Of a stretch of 64,000 nucleotides of DNA, positions 32,806-48,500 are shown one piece after another. Origin of the DNA: Dillenia suffruticosa. Lineage: Eukaryota; Streptophyta; Magnoliopsida; Dilleniales; Dilleniaceae. Location: the NCBI GenBank assembly GCA_033439265.1, contig JAVTVX010000027.1, forward strand, positions 2,805,001-2,869,000, in the 5' to 3' direction. How positions within the stretch are numbered: position 1 is the first letter of the stretch; the number at the start of each line of letters is the position of its first letter. The notes beneath the pieces are model-generated. The model had not been told where the DNA came from and did no database searches. It worked only from the letters and a program-made list of their open reading frames with translations. Made by a program: the position numbers and the translations under genes.

Positions 32806-34916
32806 CATACATTGAACTACAATGTTCCCATGATCGCCTTGACTTCCTCCTGGAGTTTGGATGTCGCTTTTGAGATTGGCATGAGGATAAGATGATTGTA
32901 TGGGTATACCTTCCATAGTAAACATGGCTATGTTACTGATGTGTTGGATACCCTTCAGAGAAGTATCAAAGACAAGGACAAGTCTAATTTCTGTCTAAGG
33001 AAAATTTTGTTGTTGGAGTACTCACAGGGATAGATATATTTTTCCCAGAAAAGAAGGTGATCACCACTGAAAAATGAGGTGGTCATTTGAGCCAACACAT
33101 AAACACCAGAACGTCCCTCTGAGTCCAAACAAACAGCCAAACGAGGGCACTGTTGAAGTAGATCCAAAGCAACATCTGATAAATAGTTTTGACAAACAGC
33201 ACTAATAGCAGTCAGCAGAATAATTTCAAGAATTTTTATTGATTCTTAGTTTGAGGCCTAAGATGTTCTTACCGAGAATATCAGCAGCAATGCAATTAGT
33301 TAGAAGAGTAGTACCATTCTTGTTCCCTTGCTCCGGGGTTAGGTCTTCTAGAGGAGTAAGAGAATAAAGATAGCGGGTCATATGGGTATGTCCGGTTGCA
33401 GAAGATAATACAACCGGGACTTCATTGTACTTGGTTCTGATTCTAACCAAGTTCTTGTTCTTTTGGATCATGATTTCTGCTATATGAGTTGTTCCACCTC
33501 TCGCAGCAATAGCAAGAGCTGTGTAACCATCATTCTCTTGTATTGCCAAGTCTTGTTCTGACATCAAATTCACCAACTCCTCCACAATCTTCACTTGCCC
33601 TGCCGCTACGGCAAGGTGAAGCGGTGTCTTTCCCATGTGTGAAATTTTGATCCGTATAAGGTCAGGATGCAGGTCAAGAACCTCTTTTGCAGTCTTCCAA
33701 TCTCCATCATCCACAGCCTTGTGAAGTTTAACAAAATGAATGTTTATATTGTCCTCTGTCCCTGTCAAGATTTGCTAGTTTAAGACAAGGACTAAGTAAA
33801 GTTTGCAATGTCCTTGAACGGCAATTTTGGATGCGAGTCACTTATAACTTGTAAGCAACATAAGACAATATAAAACTTCGTTTTTCTAAGTGATCGGAGT
33901 CTTGGATGTGAGCTATGAAGAATTTGCTGCCAAAATTGGGATCTTACTGAGAAACGTTATATTGTGCAACTGTGAAAATCTAGAACTAGACGAGTACCTG
34001 GCTGAACAGCTGAGCTAGCTTGTCCTTGAGGTTGTGGACCTTGTAGTACTTGTTGTCCCTGTGGCAGTGGCAGTGGCTGTGGCGGTTGCTCCTGCTTTTG
34101 TAATTGCAGGCCCTGTGAATCTTGTGGTGGCTGGGGCTGTGACTGAAGCTGTAACTGCACTTGCCCTTCTGATTGAGGTTGAGGTTGTTGTATCTGCATT
34201 TCTTCTCGTGACTGAGGTTGCGGCTGTAACTTAGTTTGTACCGGCGCTTGTTCCTGCGACTGTGGTTCTGCTTGATCTAGTGGCTGTGCCTGTGAATGAG
34301 ACTGAATCTGCTCTTTTTCTTTTGTCTGAGGTTGTGCTCCCTGTGACTGAGGCTGCATCTGCTTTTGTTCTTGTGACTGAGGTTGTACATGCGTCTGTTC
34401 TTGTGATTGAGGTTCTGGTAGTTGTTTCTGTGGGTCTGACTGAGACTGTATCTGCACTTGATCTAGTGACAGAGGTCTTGGTTGCAGGGTCTGTGGCTGT
34501 GGCTGTGGCTGTGGCTGTGGCTGTGCCGACTGAGGCTGTATCTGCGCTTGTTCTTGAGATTGTGCACCTTGTAACTGAGGTTGTAGCTGTTGTTGGGGCT
34601 GTGGCTGTGGTTGTTGCCTGCAAGTCCATTCCAGGAAACCCCACACAGCTCTGGCAGAGTCGTTGCTGATAATCCGAGCAAGCATATCCGATGAACATGT
34701 CATTTGAATAGTATGTAAAGCCATAGCATTTTTCCTTTGCCAAGTCTTGAAATACCCGTCATCTTCTCCTGGCTTAGACTCCGCTGTTCCTTGAATGACA
34801 TCCCAAAGATCTTGACCCTTTAGATAGTTTCTGAGGCATCTGCTCCATGTCATGTAGTTGTCCCCTTTTAGAGGATCCGGAACTATTGCATACTGCACTC
34901 CTTGATTTGTCTGCAT
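30785..34916 (-). CDS. Gag-like/ankyrin/PGG fusion protein, copy B (7 exons)
   Basis: Exons on the minus strand: 34916-33998, 33761-33273, 33175-33026, 32927-32811, 32712-32665, 32554-32124, 31408-30785. They sum to 2778 bp, open throughout, 925 aa, with GT-AG junctions. Exons 2-6 have exactly the same lengths as in copy A. Exon 1 is 102 bp shorter, entirely in the Gln/Pro-rich repeat, and exon 7 is one codon shorter. Exon 2 here reads GTEDNINIHFVK and has no Met near its start, so the ankyrin part could not start translation on its own. This favours the fused model with the gag-like exon. The domain order is gag-like, Q-rich, ankyrin, PGG with four membrane segments. It is likely a membrane-anchored signalling protein of the ACD6/ITN1 kind; the function of the N-terminal part is unknown. 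Confidence 0.85.
32759..32804. repeat. Compound (GT)n(GA)n microsatellite in intron 4 of copy B
   Basis: Abuts the GTATGC splice donor at 32810-32805, as in copy A but about 10 bp shorter. Confidence 0.9.
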
Positions 34917-35059
34917 AATTTGATTCCCCAAACCTGTGCAGCCCAGCAGATGATTGTAGAAAAGCTAAGCTAAGATTAAGTGAGATGAGGAAGAGAGATG
35001 ATAATCCCAGATCCGTTAGATGGGAGTCAGACAAACTCATGTCTGGTTTGGATTTCCAA

Positions 35060-35554
35060 AGATAAAATGAATAAAAAATGGCCTGACAATGACCTTTACT
35101 TCTTGAAAGAGACTATAACTACCTTCCAATCAAATTAAATTAATTTTGAAATAATTATGGGTGAAAACTCCGCTCAACCATAATCATAATTGAAATAATT
35201 AAAATTAAAACAATGTAATTCTCATAATTCTAATCTAATTTCATAAAACAAAAAATCACAATTTAATTTAATTTAATTAATTAATTAATTCAATTATTTA
35301 AATTATTTAAATCAATCAAATTATTAAGATCTCTATAAAAGATTTTTTTTAAATAATATTTAAAATTTTAAATTCCTTTGTTTGTAAGTGATGATAAGAA
35401 CTCCCCCATACCTCTGCAATTGAGAAAGGTAAATCACATACCTCTATAATGGATTTCTTTTTTTTTTTTTAATCAAGTTAAATGGAGATGAAAATGCAAG
35501 TCCCTTTTTTCTTTGGAAGTTTAAGAAAAAGTATGTCCATATGGGATCTTCTTG
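35060..35554. other. AT-rich spacer, no gene seen
   Basis: The first 100 bp align with the flank of copy A beyond the Mutator-like element, then similarity is lost. TTAA-rich simple sequence at 35265-35290. Confidence 0.45.
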
Positions 35555-35816
35555 ACATGGAGGCAGCCCTATGAACAAGTTCTTGGCCACAGCTTTCTCC
35601 TTTCTCTGTGTTTGGCTTGAATTGGATTCTTCTTGCAGGATAATCACTTTGGCAATAAAAATTCTCTGGATTGTACTAAAGAAAGATGGTTCTTCTCATA
35701 TTATTGCTTCTCTGCTCATCATTGTCTCACAAAATCAGAAAAAGAAAAAGAACACCAAGAATGATTCATAACAGAATTTTTTTTTTTTTTTTTATGGTTA
35801 CAATTCATAACATAAG

Positions 35817-36280
35817 TTAGCAGCACAGACATTTTCTAGGCCTGTCAAAGATGCTGGATCCATAAGTGGAGAGGAAAATCTCAACGAGGAGTGGAAATTG
35901 CAAAAGAGCAGAAAGGATGACACGAATGCTGGCAAACAAGAATCCAAGGTAACTTCTCACGATGCACAATGGCAACCATGGTACTATAGAGAAGATGAGG
36001 GTAGAAAACCCGGTGAACAATTTAGAAGACAGGGATTTGAGGAAGCCGTCTTCCACAGATGTTGACGAAGAGAATAGAGAGAACGCATCTGACACTATGA
36101 AAACCATAATAGTACCGATAAGAGCAGCCATGATTGTACAAGATTTTGGGGTGTCTTTCATCCGTTTCTCTCCATTTGCTCTTAGTTTTGTATGTTACTC
36201 GGTGAACAAAACACGAGATGTTTTGCCTGCAGCATTCACTGTCTCTTTGGACCTTGGCTGCACAATGCTTTCTGCTTCCT
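35817..36280 (-). pseudogene. PGG exon pseudogene, right end of the cluster
   Basis: The minus strand reads like a PGG exon: an EAESIVQPRSKE start, a stop after VLFTE, then MKDTPKSCTIMAALIGTIM, and the VPGGNDQN loop is deleted. The later part is fairly well kept (SLSSKLFTGFSTLIFSIV, ALLQFPLLVEIFLSTYGSSI). Its 3' flank from 35555 matches 22210-22430, so it is the sister of the pseudogene at 22430. It marks the right edge of the ankyrin cluster. Confidence 0.7.
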
Positions 36281-36739
36281 GTAGATTAGAATCCAAAGAG
36301 TGAGAGAGAGAGAAAGAGAGAGTACTGTTCGTGACACTAGTAGTACTAATACCTTATACTGTAGTTTCTATAATTCAAATCGCAGGATCACATAAAAATA
36401 AAGAACTCTGAAGAACTTTTATTAAAAATGGTAATAAAAAATTATATAATTTATAGCCTTTCACCTGGAAAATAAAACTTGTTTAAAAGATTAAAGAACA
36501 AAAAACAAAAAACCACCGATAGAAAATCAAATAGTTTAAAACCTAAAACCAAAAGACTTATAAGCAAAGGAAAAAATTACAAAGTTGTTGCCTTCCCACT
36601 TTCACCATCACGAAAATTTCAAATTAGAATAATCAAAATTTTCTCAATGTGAATTATTTCTTCCCTTTATCCTTTTAAAAAGAATGATTTTAAAAATTAA
36701 AAAGAAAAAAAAAAAAAGAAAATTTCTCTTCAACTCTCA

Positions 36740-36745
36740 TTGACT
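36740..36745 (+). promoter_or_regulatory. W-box (TTGACT) upstream of the MKS1-like gene
   Basis: TTGACT is a core WRKY-binding word, here about 180 bp before the start codon and 50 bp before a TATA-like TTATATTT at 36793. MKS1-type VQ proteins bind WRKY factors, so a WRKY site in the promoter would make sense, but the word is short and may be chance. Confidence 0.35.
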
Positions 36746-36922
36746 TTTCCACGTAAAGTCGTAAATGTAGACATTAGCTCCCCCCTACCCCCTTATATTT
36801 CTTTCTGATTCCTTGCCAGAAAATGCCTTTTATTGGTTTTTCTCTCATCTCTAAACCCCTCTCTCTCTCTCCAGCACACAAATTCAATCATTTGTCTCTC
36901 TCTTTCTAAATTGAGCCACCAC

Positions 36923-37579
36923 ATGGAGCCGGTGTACTACGGCGGAGGAGGCGACGGAGGAGAGAGGCCGTCGCCGAGAAAAGAGTCCCCGCTCCAAGGT
37001 CCGCGGCCCGCCGCTCTCCGGATCCGAAAAGACTCCTACAAGATCAGGAAACCTCCGGTGGCTCCTCCGCCATACCCTCCTCCGCACCCCGCGGCGCTGC
37101 CTGCCAACGAGCGGCGTCAACCGGTGATCATCTATGCCGTCTCCCCCAAGGTCATACACACTACGGAAGCCGACTTCATGAACCTTGTCCAACGCCTCAC
37201 CGGCCCATCTCCGACCGCCGCGGACGGCGGAGCTCCGTCTCCGGCCGCGAGGCTGGCATCAATAGAGAGGACAAATCCGACGATGGAGAGAGAAAGAGAG
37301 AGAAACAGCGAAGTGGGTATGTTAGGAGGGGTTGATTTGTGGGATCTGACCGGGGATCTAGTGGGTCAAATTCCGGGGATATTGTCACCGGCGCCGGCTT
37401 CTTTGCCTACGATCTCGCCGTTTTTGTTCTCTCCAGGGGCCGACCAGAATACCCTTTTCGGATCATACGATATAAGCACTTTCAACTTCATGCCCAGTCC
37501 TACAACGATGTTTGCAGGTCCTTTAATTTCCCCAACTTTGTCTCCCGATTTCTTCAACATTAAATTCCCAGATTTTTAG
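36923..37579 (+). CDS. MKS1-like VQ-motif protein
   Basis: Intronless, 218 aa from MEPVYYGGGG. The upstream in-frame ATG at 36833 lies in the CT-rich leader and would add an unrelated hydrophobic stretch, so I chose 36923. The VQ motif FMNLVQRLTG is at residues 85-94, directly after IIYAVSPKVIHTTEADF, and an N-terminal GPRPAALRIRKDSYKIRKPP block matches the MKS1 (MAP kinase substrate 1) subgroup. SP sites at 17 and 22 and others further on are possible MAP-kinase targets. In Arabidopsis, MKS1 links MPK4 to WRKY33 in defence and acts in the nucleus. The gene is convergent with the UMP kinase gene. Confidence 0.9.
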   Translation: MEPVYYGGGGDGGERPSPRKESPLQGPRPAALRIRKDSYKIRKPPVAPPPYPPPHPAALPANERRQPVIIYAVSPKVIHTTEADFMNLVQRLTGPSPTAADGGAPSPAARLASIERTNPTMERERERNSEVGMLGGVDLWDLTGDLVGQIPGILSPAPASLPTISPFLFSPGADQNTLFGSYDISTFNFMPSPTTMFAGPLISPTLSPDFFNIKFPDF

Positions 37580-38447
37580 GGGACAAAACACAATATCTGA
37601 GGAAATTTTTGGGCCGTAGACTTTTCGAGATCGAGAGAGAGAGAGAGAGAGAAGAATTTGTTGTTAACTAGTCATTTTACATGGGAGTTGTAAACAGTCA
37701 CGCAATTGTGGGAGGAAGCAGAAATATTACGGTGGGAGATTTTTCATTTTTTGAGGATTGGGAATATTTCTTTTTTTTTTCAGATTTCAGATGTAATCAC
37801 GATGGTGACTGATTTTGAAATTTAGTCGCGTTTGTACAAATATTAGCAGAGATCTTTAACATAAATGGGACTAAATGTAATGGATATTAGGATTTTGGTA
37901 CCAACTGTACCATTATCTTTCCTCATATTTGGATTTTTAGTATTGAATTTGTAAAATTTTAACCATTTTTCATTTCTCCAATACCTCTTGCCTCACAAAA
38001 TAACTCCAAAATTATTAAAGAAAATAAGATAAAATATTTTTAGTACCAATTCACACCAATATTTTTTTAAAATCTTTTGTTGAATTTAAAAGGGTATTTT
38101 CAAAATACTTTCTAAATCCATAATCCAACAAAAAAAATAATTAAAACTATTAACATGAATTATAATCCCTATCTTGGGGTACACAAAAGGTGGTGATAAA
38201 AAAGACAATAAAGCTCTTCTTAAAGATAAATACTCAAGCAAGTTTTGGGACATTCAATCCTACAATCGAAAGAGTTCTTATATAAACTATGTTGCTCTAA
38301 CTCACCTTGTCATCACTAATTGGCATTACATGAACTAAATTAGGGTTTAAGCTTAGAGTTCAACCTTCAAAGCACACTGAGGTTAAAACAACTCCATGAA
38401 AATCCAATAAGATGCTAGATTGAAAATCACGGCTCGGACCTCTGAAT
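37580..38447. other. Convergent intergenic region between MKS1-like and UMP kinase genes
   Basis: Holds the 3' ends of both genes. A (GA)n run lies at 37634-37652. No further gene seen. Confidence 0.5.
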
Positions 38448-41664
<3,217 letters not shown>

Positions 41665-43424
41665 CACAAAATTCAAATGCAGCGAAAAGGAATTAACAAT
41701 ATCCAATGCCTTCTTTTGTATTCAATGAAGAAAAGAGTTGTGGGGTTGTTCCTAAAACTTAATGATTTCAAATTGGGTTTCGGGATATTCTCCCTCTTTT
41801 CCTAGCGTTGGTTTCTGGGAATGAGATATTTCCGTTTGGTGGAGCATGCCTATGGGCTCGGGAGTTTCTTCACGGCAAAATGTCTTTTCCTGAGGAAATT
41901 TTAGTTTAATTTCCTTTTCCCGAAAAATAAAAATCTTAAAATAAATAGGCATTTGAAAAGAAGGTGATGGTTAGACTGATATCATCATTAAAATTTTGTT
42001 TTTTAGTGACTAAAACAAGACTTCCAATAATTAATGTTGTTGGTAAAATTAAAAAAAAAATTAATAAAAAAATCTCGTGCAAACATGCCTTCCAATGATT
42101 TTGGATGGCCCACATGTGGACTTAATTTGTTTAGAGGAGATATTTGATTAGGAATGTTTTCAAAATCTGAATCCCTAAATAACTCCGTGAACTTATTGGT
42201 TCATTATTTTATTAATTGGATTAATTAGATCATTTTACGAGTCAAATGATATAATTATGATGTCATATATATAATTTATATATTATATATTTCAAAATAT
42301 AATAAAATTTATATATTTTTATAAAAAAATAAATTTATTCTATTCATAACATAAGAATATAAAAACACGTTTTCAAATAAAATTCTAAAATATATAATAT
42401 CAAATGAAAAAAGAACGAAAGGAAGCAAAAAATCAAATGACAAAAAAAATAGCTAGTTTAAAAAAAATCATAGATTTTTTTTTTCCTTTTGGATCGTTTT
42501 AAACGATTTATCAATTTTACTAATTTTAAATGATTTTAATCAGATTTGATTTTATCTTATTTAATAATAAAATTGAACCAAACAATAAAACGATAACCGA
42601 TCCGTCCGATCTGATTTTTAAAACACTGTTCCAAGCCAAATGGCCCATTCATTGGGCCTACCGTAAATAAACAAACTCTATTTATGTTTTTTTTTTTTTT
42701 TAATACCGTTGGTTTCAAATTTAAATAAAGGGAAAGAGTTGCAATATATTGGGCCTACCATACTGCATGATTATTGCTAACGTTTTCTTTAAGGGGCCTG
42801 AGCACGTTACTTGACTCAAATTAGGATTCCAGATTATATCTCTTACTCTTCTAAGTGTAGAAATAGAAATAAGTCTTGAAATGAGTGAAGGTGGAACTGA
42901 TTTAAGATTAGGTCATACTCAACTCAATTGAATTTTGTTTCTTAATTCGGTTTATTTTTTTGATTTAGTTCAAATTTAACTAGAAATGCATTTGCGAATA
43001 ATGCGGCTCACGCTCATAAATTCAAATATATCAATCTAAATATCTAAACCAGCTATTTAAATTAAAAATTAATAAATAATTGAAGATCATTATAAATTCA
43101 CAATATAAACTAAAACTAATATTACTTTTGTATCTTTTATGTGTCTTCTCGTTTAAACAATTTTTGTAGTCTCAAAAATCAATCTAATCAATTTTAAATA
43201 TGTAATTCAAACAATTATGTTACATATTAGATTAATTTAAAAATCAAATTAATCGAATTTGAGTCAAATTTGAAGTTTATTTTATATGAAATTAAAAAGT
43301 CTGATTTGTGTATAATTAATTTCGTTCATAAACTTGGTTTATTAAATCAATAATCGAATCAAATAAAGTGTTTACTTAATTCATTTACACCAATAATACT
43401 CGTTTGCTAGAGAAGCATTACCAA
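41665..43424. other. Upstream region of UMP kinase and AT-rich spacer
   Basis: Promoter and leader of the UMP kinase gene lie in the first few hundred bases. The rest is A/T-rich with no open frame of recognisable family. Confidence 0.45.
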
Positions 43425-43590
43425 ATCAATTGATCTAATTGGAAGGATGCTATATCTTTTATCGAAAACTCAGTTTCGAATCTTAGGAGTAAAAAAAAAA
43501 AAAAAAAAAAAATTATTGGGAGAGCTCCCCTCTAAAAAGAGTCCGACGCTAACTCGAATCAAATTAATAAAAATATAATTTAAAATATCA
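43425..43590 (+). repeat. SINE-like fragment with A-tail
   Basis: GATCTAATTGGAAGG followed 30 bp later by CAGTTTCGAATCTTAGG resembles degenerate A and B boxes of a tRNA-derived promoter. A run of about 22 A follows at 43491-43512, and then a GAGAGCTCCCCTCTA block and an AACTCGAATCAAATTAAT end. Similar end words occur at 54700-54740 and 16470-16500. The class is uncertain. Confidence 0.35.
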
Positions 43591-43671
43591 ATTGATCAAA
43601 TGAAGGAACAAAAAAAAGGACAGAACCATACTAATGTCAAAATGATTATGCTTATACATGAAGAGGTGCCC

Positions 43672-44107
43672 GTTTGATTGGATTTTTTTAACTTCTCTTT
43701 TTCTTATAAGAAGAAATCCTATCAAATGAGATTTTTTTAAATCTCTTAAAAAAAAAGAGCTTCTTTTTTCACAAAGAAAAATTTTTAAAATGGCTTTTAA
43801 GAAAAAGCTCCTGGCTCCTTTTTTTTTTTTTTAATGTTATAGCTTTTTTAGAAATTTATATATTTTTATTCTATTTATATTTTCATATAATTATTTTTAT
43901 TCCATTAATACACTCATTTAAATAATACAAATTTTCAAATATACCCATTAATTTTTAACTTTTAATTTTACTTCAGAAGTAAAAAATTAAAAAAAAAATT
44001 AATTACTTTATTTCAAAAGCAAAAAAACCAAATAATTTTTAACTTTTTTAAAAAAAAAAAATTAATTTTTACTTCTCCCTAGAGTCAAAAAAAAATTCCT
44101 ACCAAAT
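43672..44107. mobile_element. hAT-like MITE candidate
   Basis: The left end GTGCCCGTTTGATTGG and the reverse complement of the right end GTGCTTATTTGGTAGG form an imperfect terminal inverted repeat of about 15-20 bp. The interior is highly AT-rich and contains ACTTCAGAAGTAAAAA-like words common in plant hAT MITEs. No coding capacity. The target repeat is not clear. Confidence 0.45.
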
Positions 44108-45039
44108 AAGCACGTTGATTTGTCACTAAACTCCGCTGCGTGGCTTAGAAAGCAGTGTTTTACCATTAAAATGTGAATTTTAACCACCAATTATGTTAAA
44201 GATAGAAAATCTTCTTTCCAAAATGTTGAACCTTAGTAAGTACGCACATAAAGCAGCTTTCGAGGAATTTGAAGACTTCAAAGGAAATAAACTTCTTTGC
44301 CAATAATGGAAATGCAATATCCCTTTACTTGGAATTAAATACAAGTACTTGCGGTGATATTTATTCGAATGGTAAAAAACTCTTGTTCAAATGATTTTCT
44401 TGAGATTTAGTGTCTGAATTTTCACGGATATATATATTTTCATGATTTTCACAATTTATATGTAACTAAAAAAAGAATTAGATAAAAATTAATCACTTCA
44501 AATAAAGAAAATTGCGATGTTCATTTGCAAATCATGGACTCGAAACCAAAATTTAAAATGCGGAATTTAATTGAACTCTAATACTTAAAACAACAAAAAT
44601 TAATATATATGTATATATATATAATTCATTTCAAGATATTGCTATTCATTTAATTATCTTTAGGAGGTTTCCCACGCTTTAGGGTTAATAAGAATAAAAT
44701 GGTAATTTAGTTACGAATTATATCTTTCCTTTTTTTTACGATTTGAAAGTTTATTACTTTTGTGGATTAAAAATGAACCACCTATTTTTATTTTTTATTT
44801 CAAAAAAAATGAATTTGAAAAAAAAAAAAAAAAAACCTTCACATGGAGTTCATTTGATTCCAAATAAAGGGCAAGCATCCAGAACATAGTAAGTTAGGAG
44901 AGGAAAGTAGAAAAACAGGTAAAATTATGTTTTTTCAAGTCTAGCATGTGTTTCTCTTCACCCAAAAATATACAGAGTCTCTGGGTGCATGAATATATAT
45001 ATATATTTTTTTGGTTTTTATTAATGATATGCAAGATTT
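44108..45039. other. AT-rich spacer, nothing recognised
   Basis: A/T runs and no family-like open frame. Confidence 0.5.
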
Positions 45040-45165
45040 GCTTGACTAATCTGATTCAAACATTATAAGATCTATTTTAGAGATTAACTCTTCCAAATCC
45101 TTTTTCCTCATTCTTAGGACTGGAATTCAAAATCTCTAATTAAGAGGATTAAATGTCTAATCATT
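45040..45165 (+). repeat. Dispersed ~115-bp repeat, copy 3
   Basis: Starts TGACTAATCTGATTCAAACA and ends TCTCTAATTAAGAGGATT; member of the same unclassified family as 30110-30230. Confidence 0.45.
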
Positions 45166-45501
45166 CAATTCAAAGGAGTTTAATCGGATGCGTGAATATA
45201 AAAAATGAAAAATGTACACCAGGAAAATCGCATGACCCTTTGTGATGGGCCCAAAAATAAACGGCCGAAAGGGTTGACCCAACACTTTGGTAATGTAGAC
45301 TACTTTGGACAGCTAGATTCATGTATCCGAGACTTGATAACATCAATATCCTGTGATCCTCAGAATCCTTTGGCAGATTCAATGCTTTGCCAATGCCAAA
45401 TCCCAATCCGCGTGCCCAGAACAACACCGGCCGCAAGACCAGATGGCTCATGGCGGCACAAGCTACCCAGAAAAGATTGTCCAGAGCTCAATGCAAACCT
45501 C

Positions 45502-48500
45502 CTAAACTTTCATGGGCAATCCATAGTTGTGGAATGTCCTAATCTTCCCATCCCAATTGGCAGTCACAATGACAAGACCCCATGTTGCAGATAAAGAAGA
45601 GTAGCTTAGCTCACTTTTATGGTCATTGTAAGAGCGGCTATGATTTTGATCATCCTCCTGAATTGGTATATCACACAATGGAAGTTTCTCTTCGGGCCAT
45701 GTTGCAGAAGCCCTGCAAGGCCCTTCCATAGAAAACCAACTACCTAGTGAAAATCGATCAGACTCTCTAAGCCATGAAGCTGTCTCAAGGTGGTGGTCCT
45801 GTGTTTGTGAGTAAGACCAAGGACTACTACGATCCGAAGGTGTTTGGTTCGTCATTGTGCCTGACCAAGGTAATGCAACAGACACACCTTGGAAGAAGAA
45901 ATGCTCACAAGAGTAAACAGATCTTGATTTTTGCTTTGATGGTGGAGTGCTTAAGCTGTCATAGTTCCACATGTACACACGAGAGTCCTCCCCTACAGAG
46001 ATTATGTGTCTCCCACTTGGTGTAAAGGAAGCTGACATCTGACTTCCTGATTTTCGGAGACCTGATTTGAGTCAATAAAGATACACAATTAGAAACATTG
46101 CACGAAAGTAACCTCTAAAATATAGTTTCCATTAGAATAAAATTTGACTTGTCTCCATGGTCAGAATTCAAACCCCCCCCGGGGGGGGGGAGGTGGGGAA
46201 CATAAATCTTATAGGCAACCAATATTCAAACTTTCAAGAATATTTTATGGCTGTACTGTATGTGCATTTCTTTTGAGGAGATAGGATACATGCCTTTGCT
46301 TGGACAACACAGAGTAAGATACATGCACGTATAAAGCAAATACTACAAAAATCATACAACAACAACAACAACAATAATCTGACCCTTAATCTCATATCTC
46401 TTGGCCACAAAAATCATCCTCAAAAAAAAAAAAAAAATAGTGCATTCAACCGTCCAGATGAAACTCTCTTCCTATTGTGTATTGCCAAATAAATAATGTC
46501 AAAATTCACCGAGTTCAAAAGAAATGAAAAAGTGAACATTATTAGCAAAAATAAAAAATAAAAAAAGATTAATTCAATAGTATATGGATTATGTAGTTCC
46601 TTGAATTGAATTTTGCTTGCATGGCACAATCTAAAGCAATCGGACTATGAAGACTGCTATCGTATGAAACCAGCTGAGGCCAGAAAGGCCTGATAGATTG
46701 TAGTACTAGGGAGATCAGGGCTCTTCCGCATGAAAGAAAATCATTTTACATGAAGAGCACAATAGGAATACACCAACAATTTCAATATTTTCTAATTAAG
46801 AAACGTCTCAAAGGCGGAGGCACGGCATCCTATGTATCACAAGATAATTTATTCAAAATTTGATAAATATATGGTAACATGACCTAACGAAAAATGAAGT
46901 CCAAGAGATTCAAGATTTTTTACAGTATCATTCATGCTATGTTGTGATCAAATGATGAATAACAAAAATCTAACCTTTAAATTTGTGAACAACATCAATC
47001 CCATCAAGTATTCGAAGCTTGGAATCTTCTGATGTTATGATAACTCTTGGAGATTCTTCTTCAGTGAACTGAAAGATTACGCCAATCATCAATATATAAG
47101 GAAAAAAATAGAACAAGCAATGATATTGCCAAAAAAAAAAAAAAAAAAAAAAGAAGAGAAGTTTATAAGTAATACCTGAATGCCGGTAATCCTGTTGAGA
47201 GACGTTTTCTTCCTACCCTGAAAATTTATTTGCGCATCAAGCTGGAGATTGTTGGCTGTCCAATCAGAAACAATGAAACGAAAGCACTGGATTAGACACA
47301 AATTTAGGAAGAGAATCAACTTTATGTTTCAAATAGAAATCATACTCCAAATTTTAAAGGTAAAGTACCTGATACTTCATAGAAGCGACAAGAACCTCTA
47401 ACTGAGCCAACTACAAATCCCTGCTTGCGATAAGGCAAAAAAAGTTCAATGGAATGCACTTCTAAGGAAACTAATGCTGCAAAATATGATCACAAATTGA
47501 ATAAGATTGACACTCGTGTTTTTTACCTTCCCATCTGGCTGGTAACACAAAGCAGTTATAATGTCATGCACATCAGCCCAATCAACAACTCGGCCCCCAG
47601 ACACACCCCAAATTCGAGCTTTTCCATCAACAGAACCACTGATGAAGTAATTGTCATCAACAGGATTGAACTGAATGCATGTCACTGATTTCATCAGAAG
47701 AAGAGACTGTTAGACTACTATAGGTACAAAACTTATATCATGTTCACAGATAAGGAAGACACAGAAAGAAAAAGAAATGCAAATTGTAGATCACACAAAG
47801 CCAGTAACAGAATACAGTCACAAGCTTTTATGCTAGCTTACCATAGTTATTGTGAGGAAAAACACGGAGGCATTCATTGCAACCTACTTTCCACAGACGA
47901 ACAGTTCTATCTTTGGATGATGAAAGAAGAAACTGCAGCCAAATATTCAAATTAGCTTGACATCAAACACCAAGAAAACAGAAAAACAAAAAATTATCTG
48001 TCTAGGATTCTGTACATACGTTGGACTTAGACCAAGCCAGGTCTAGAACACCACCAACATGGCCATGTAGCTCTTGCAAAGGCAACTTTTCAATCTGAAA
48101 GATTTTTTCAGGAACCTTTACTTCAGCGGCACATGACTTCTTTGATCCAGACATTGATTCTCCAGTTCTGTTACCAAATTCATGGTGGGCAGTAACATTT
48201 TTGTCAGAGGCATCTACTGATGCGACACCCCAAATGCGTACAACTCCGTCTTCACCACCACTAGCCAAATACCGTCCATCTGGACTAAACTTCATCGTCC
48301 AGATGAAACCCTTGTGAGCTTGAATTTCTTGTCCGAGGTACATTGCTGTTAACTCCTTGTATCTTTTCTTGCTTTTTTGCACTTTCATTCTATTAGTTTT
48401 GGATACCTGAGAATTTGCTACTGATACTTTGGACATGCACACTTTTGCTATCCGCTTACTTATGATATTCTTAAACCAACTCTTATTTTTCTTCTCATTC

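Noticed and set aside
34034-34669. Plus-strand Val-rich open frames opposite copy B exon 1
   Set aside because: Same artefact of the Gln/Pro repeat; no start context, no family match, and the minus-strand frame is explained by splicing.
36833-36922. Upstream in-frame ATG of the MKS1-like gene
   Set aside because: It lies in the CT-rich leader and would add 30 residues unlike any VQ protein; the family start MEP at 36923 fits better.
45170-45594. Open frames overlapping the 3' end of the WD40 gene
   Set aside because: They run through its 3' untranslated part or antisense to its last exon and have no recognisable domain.
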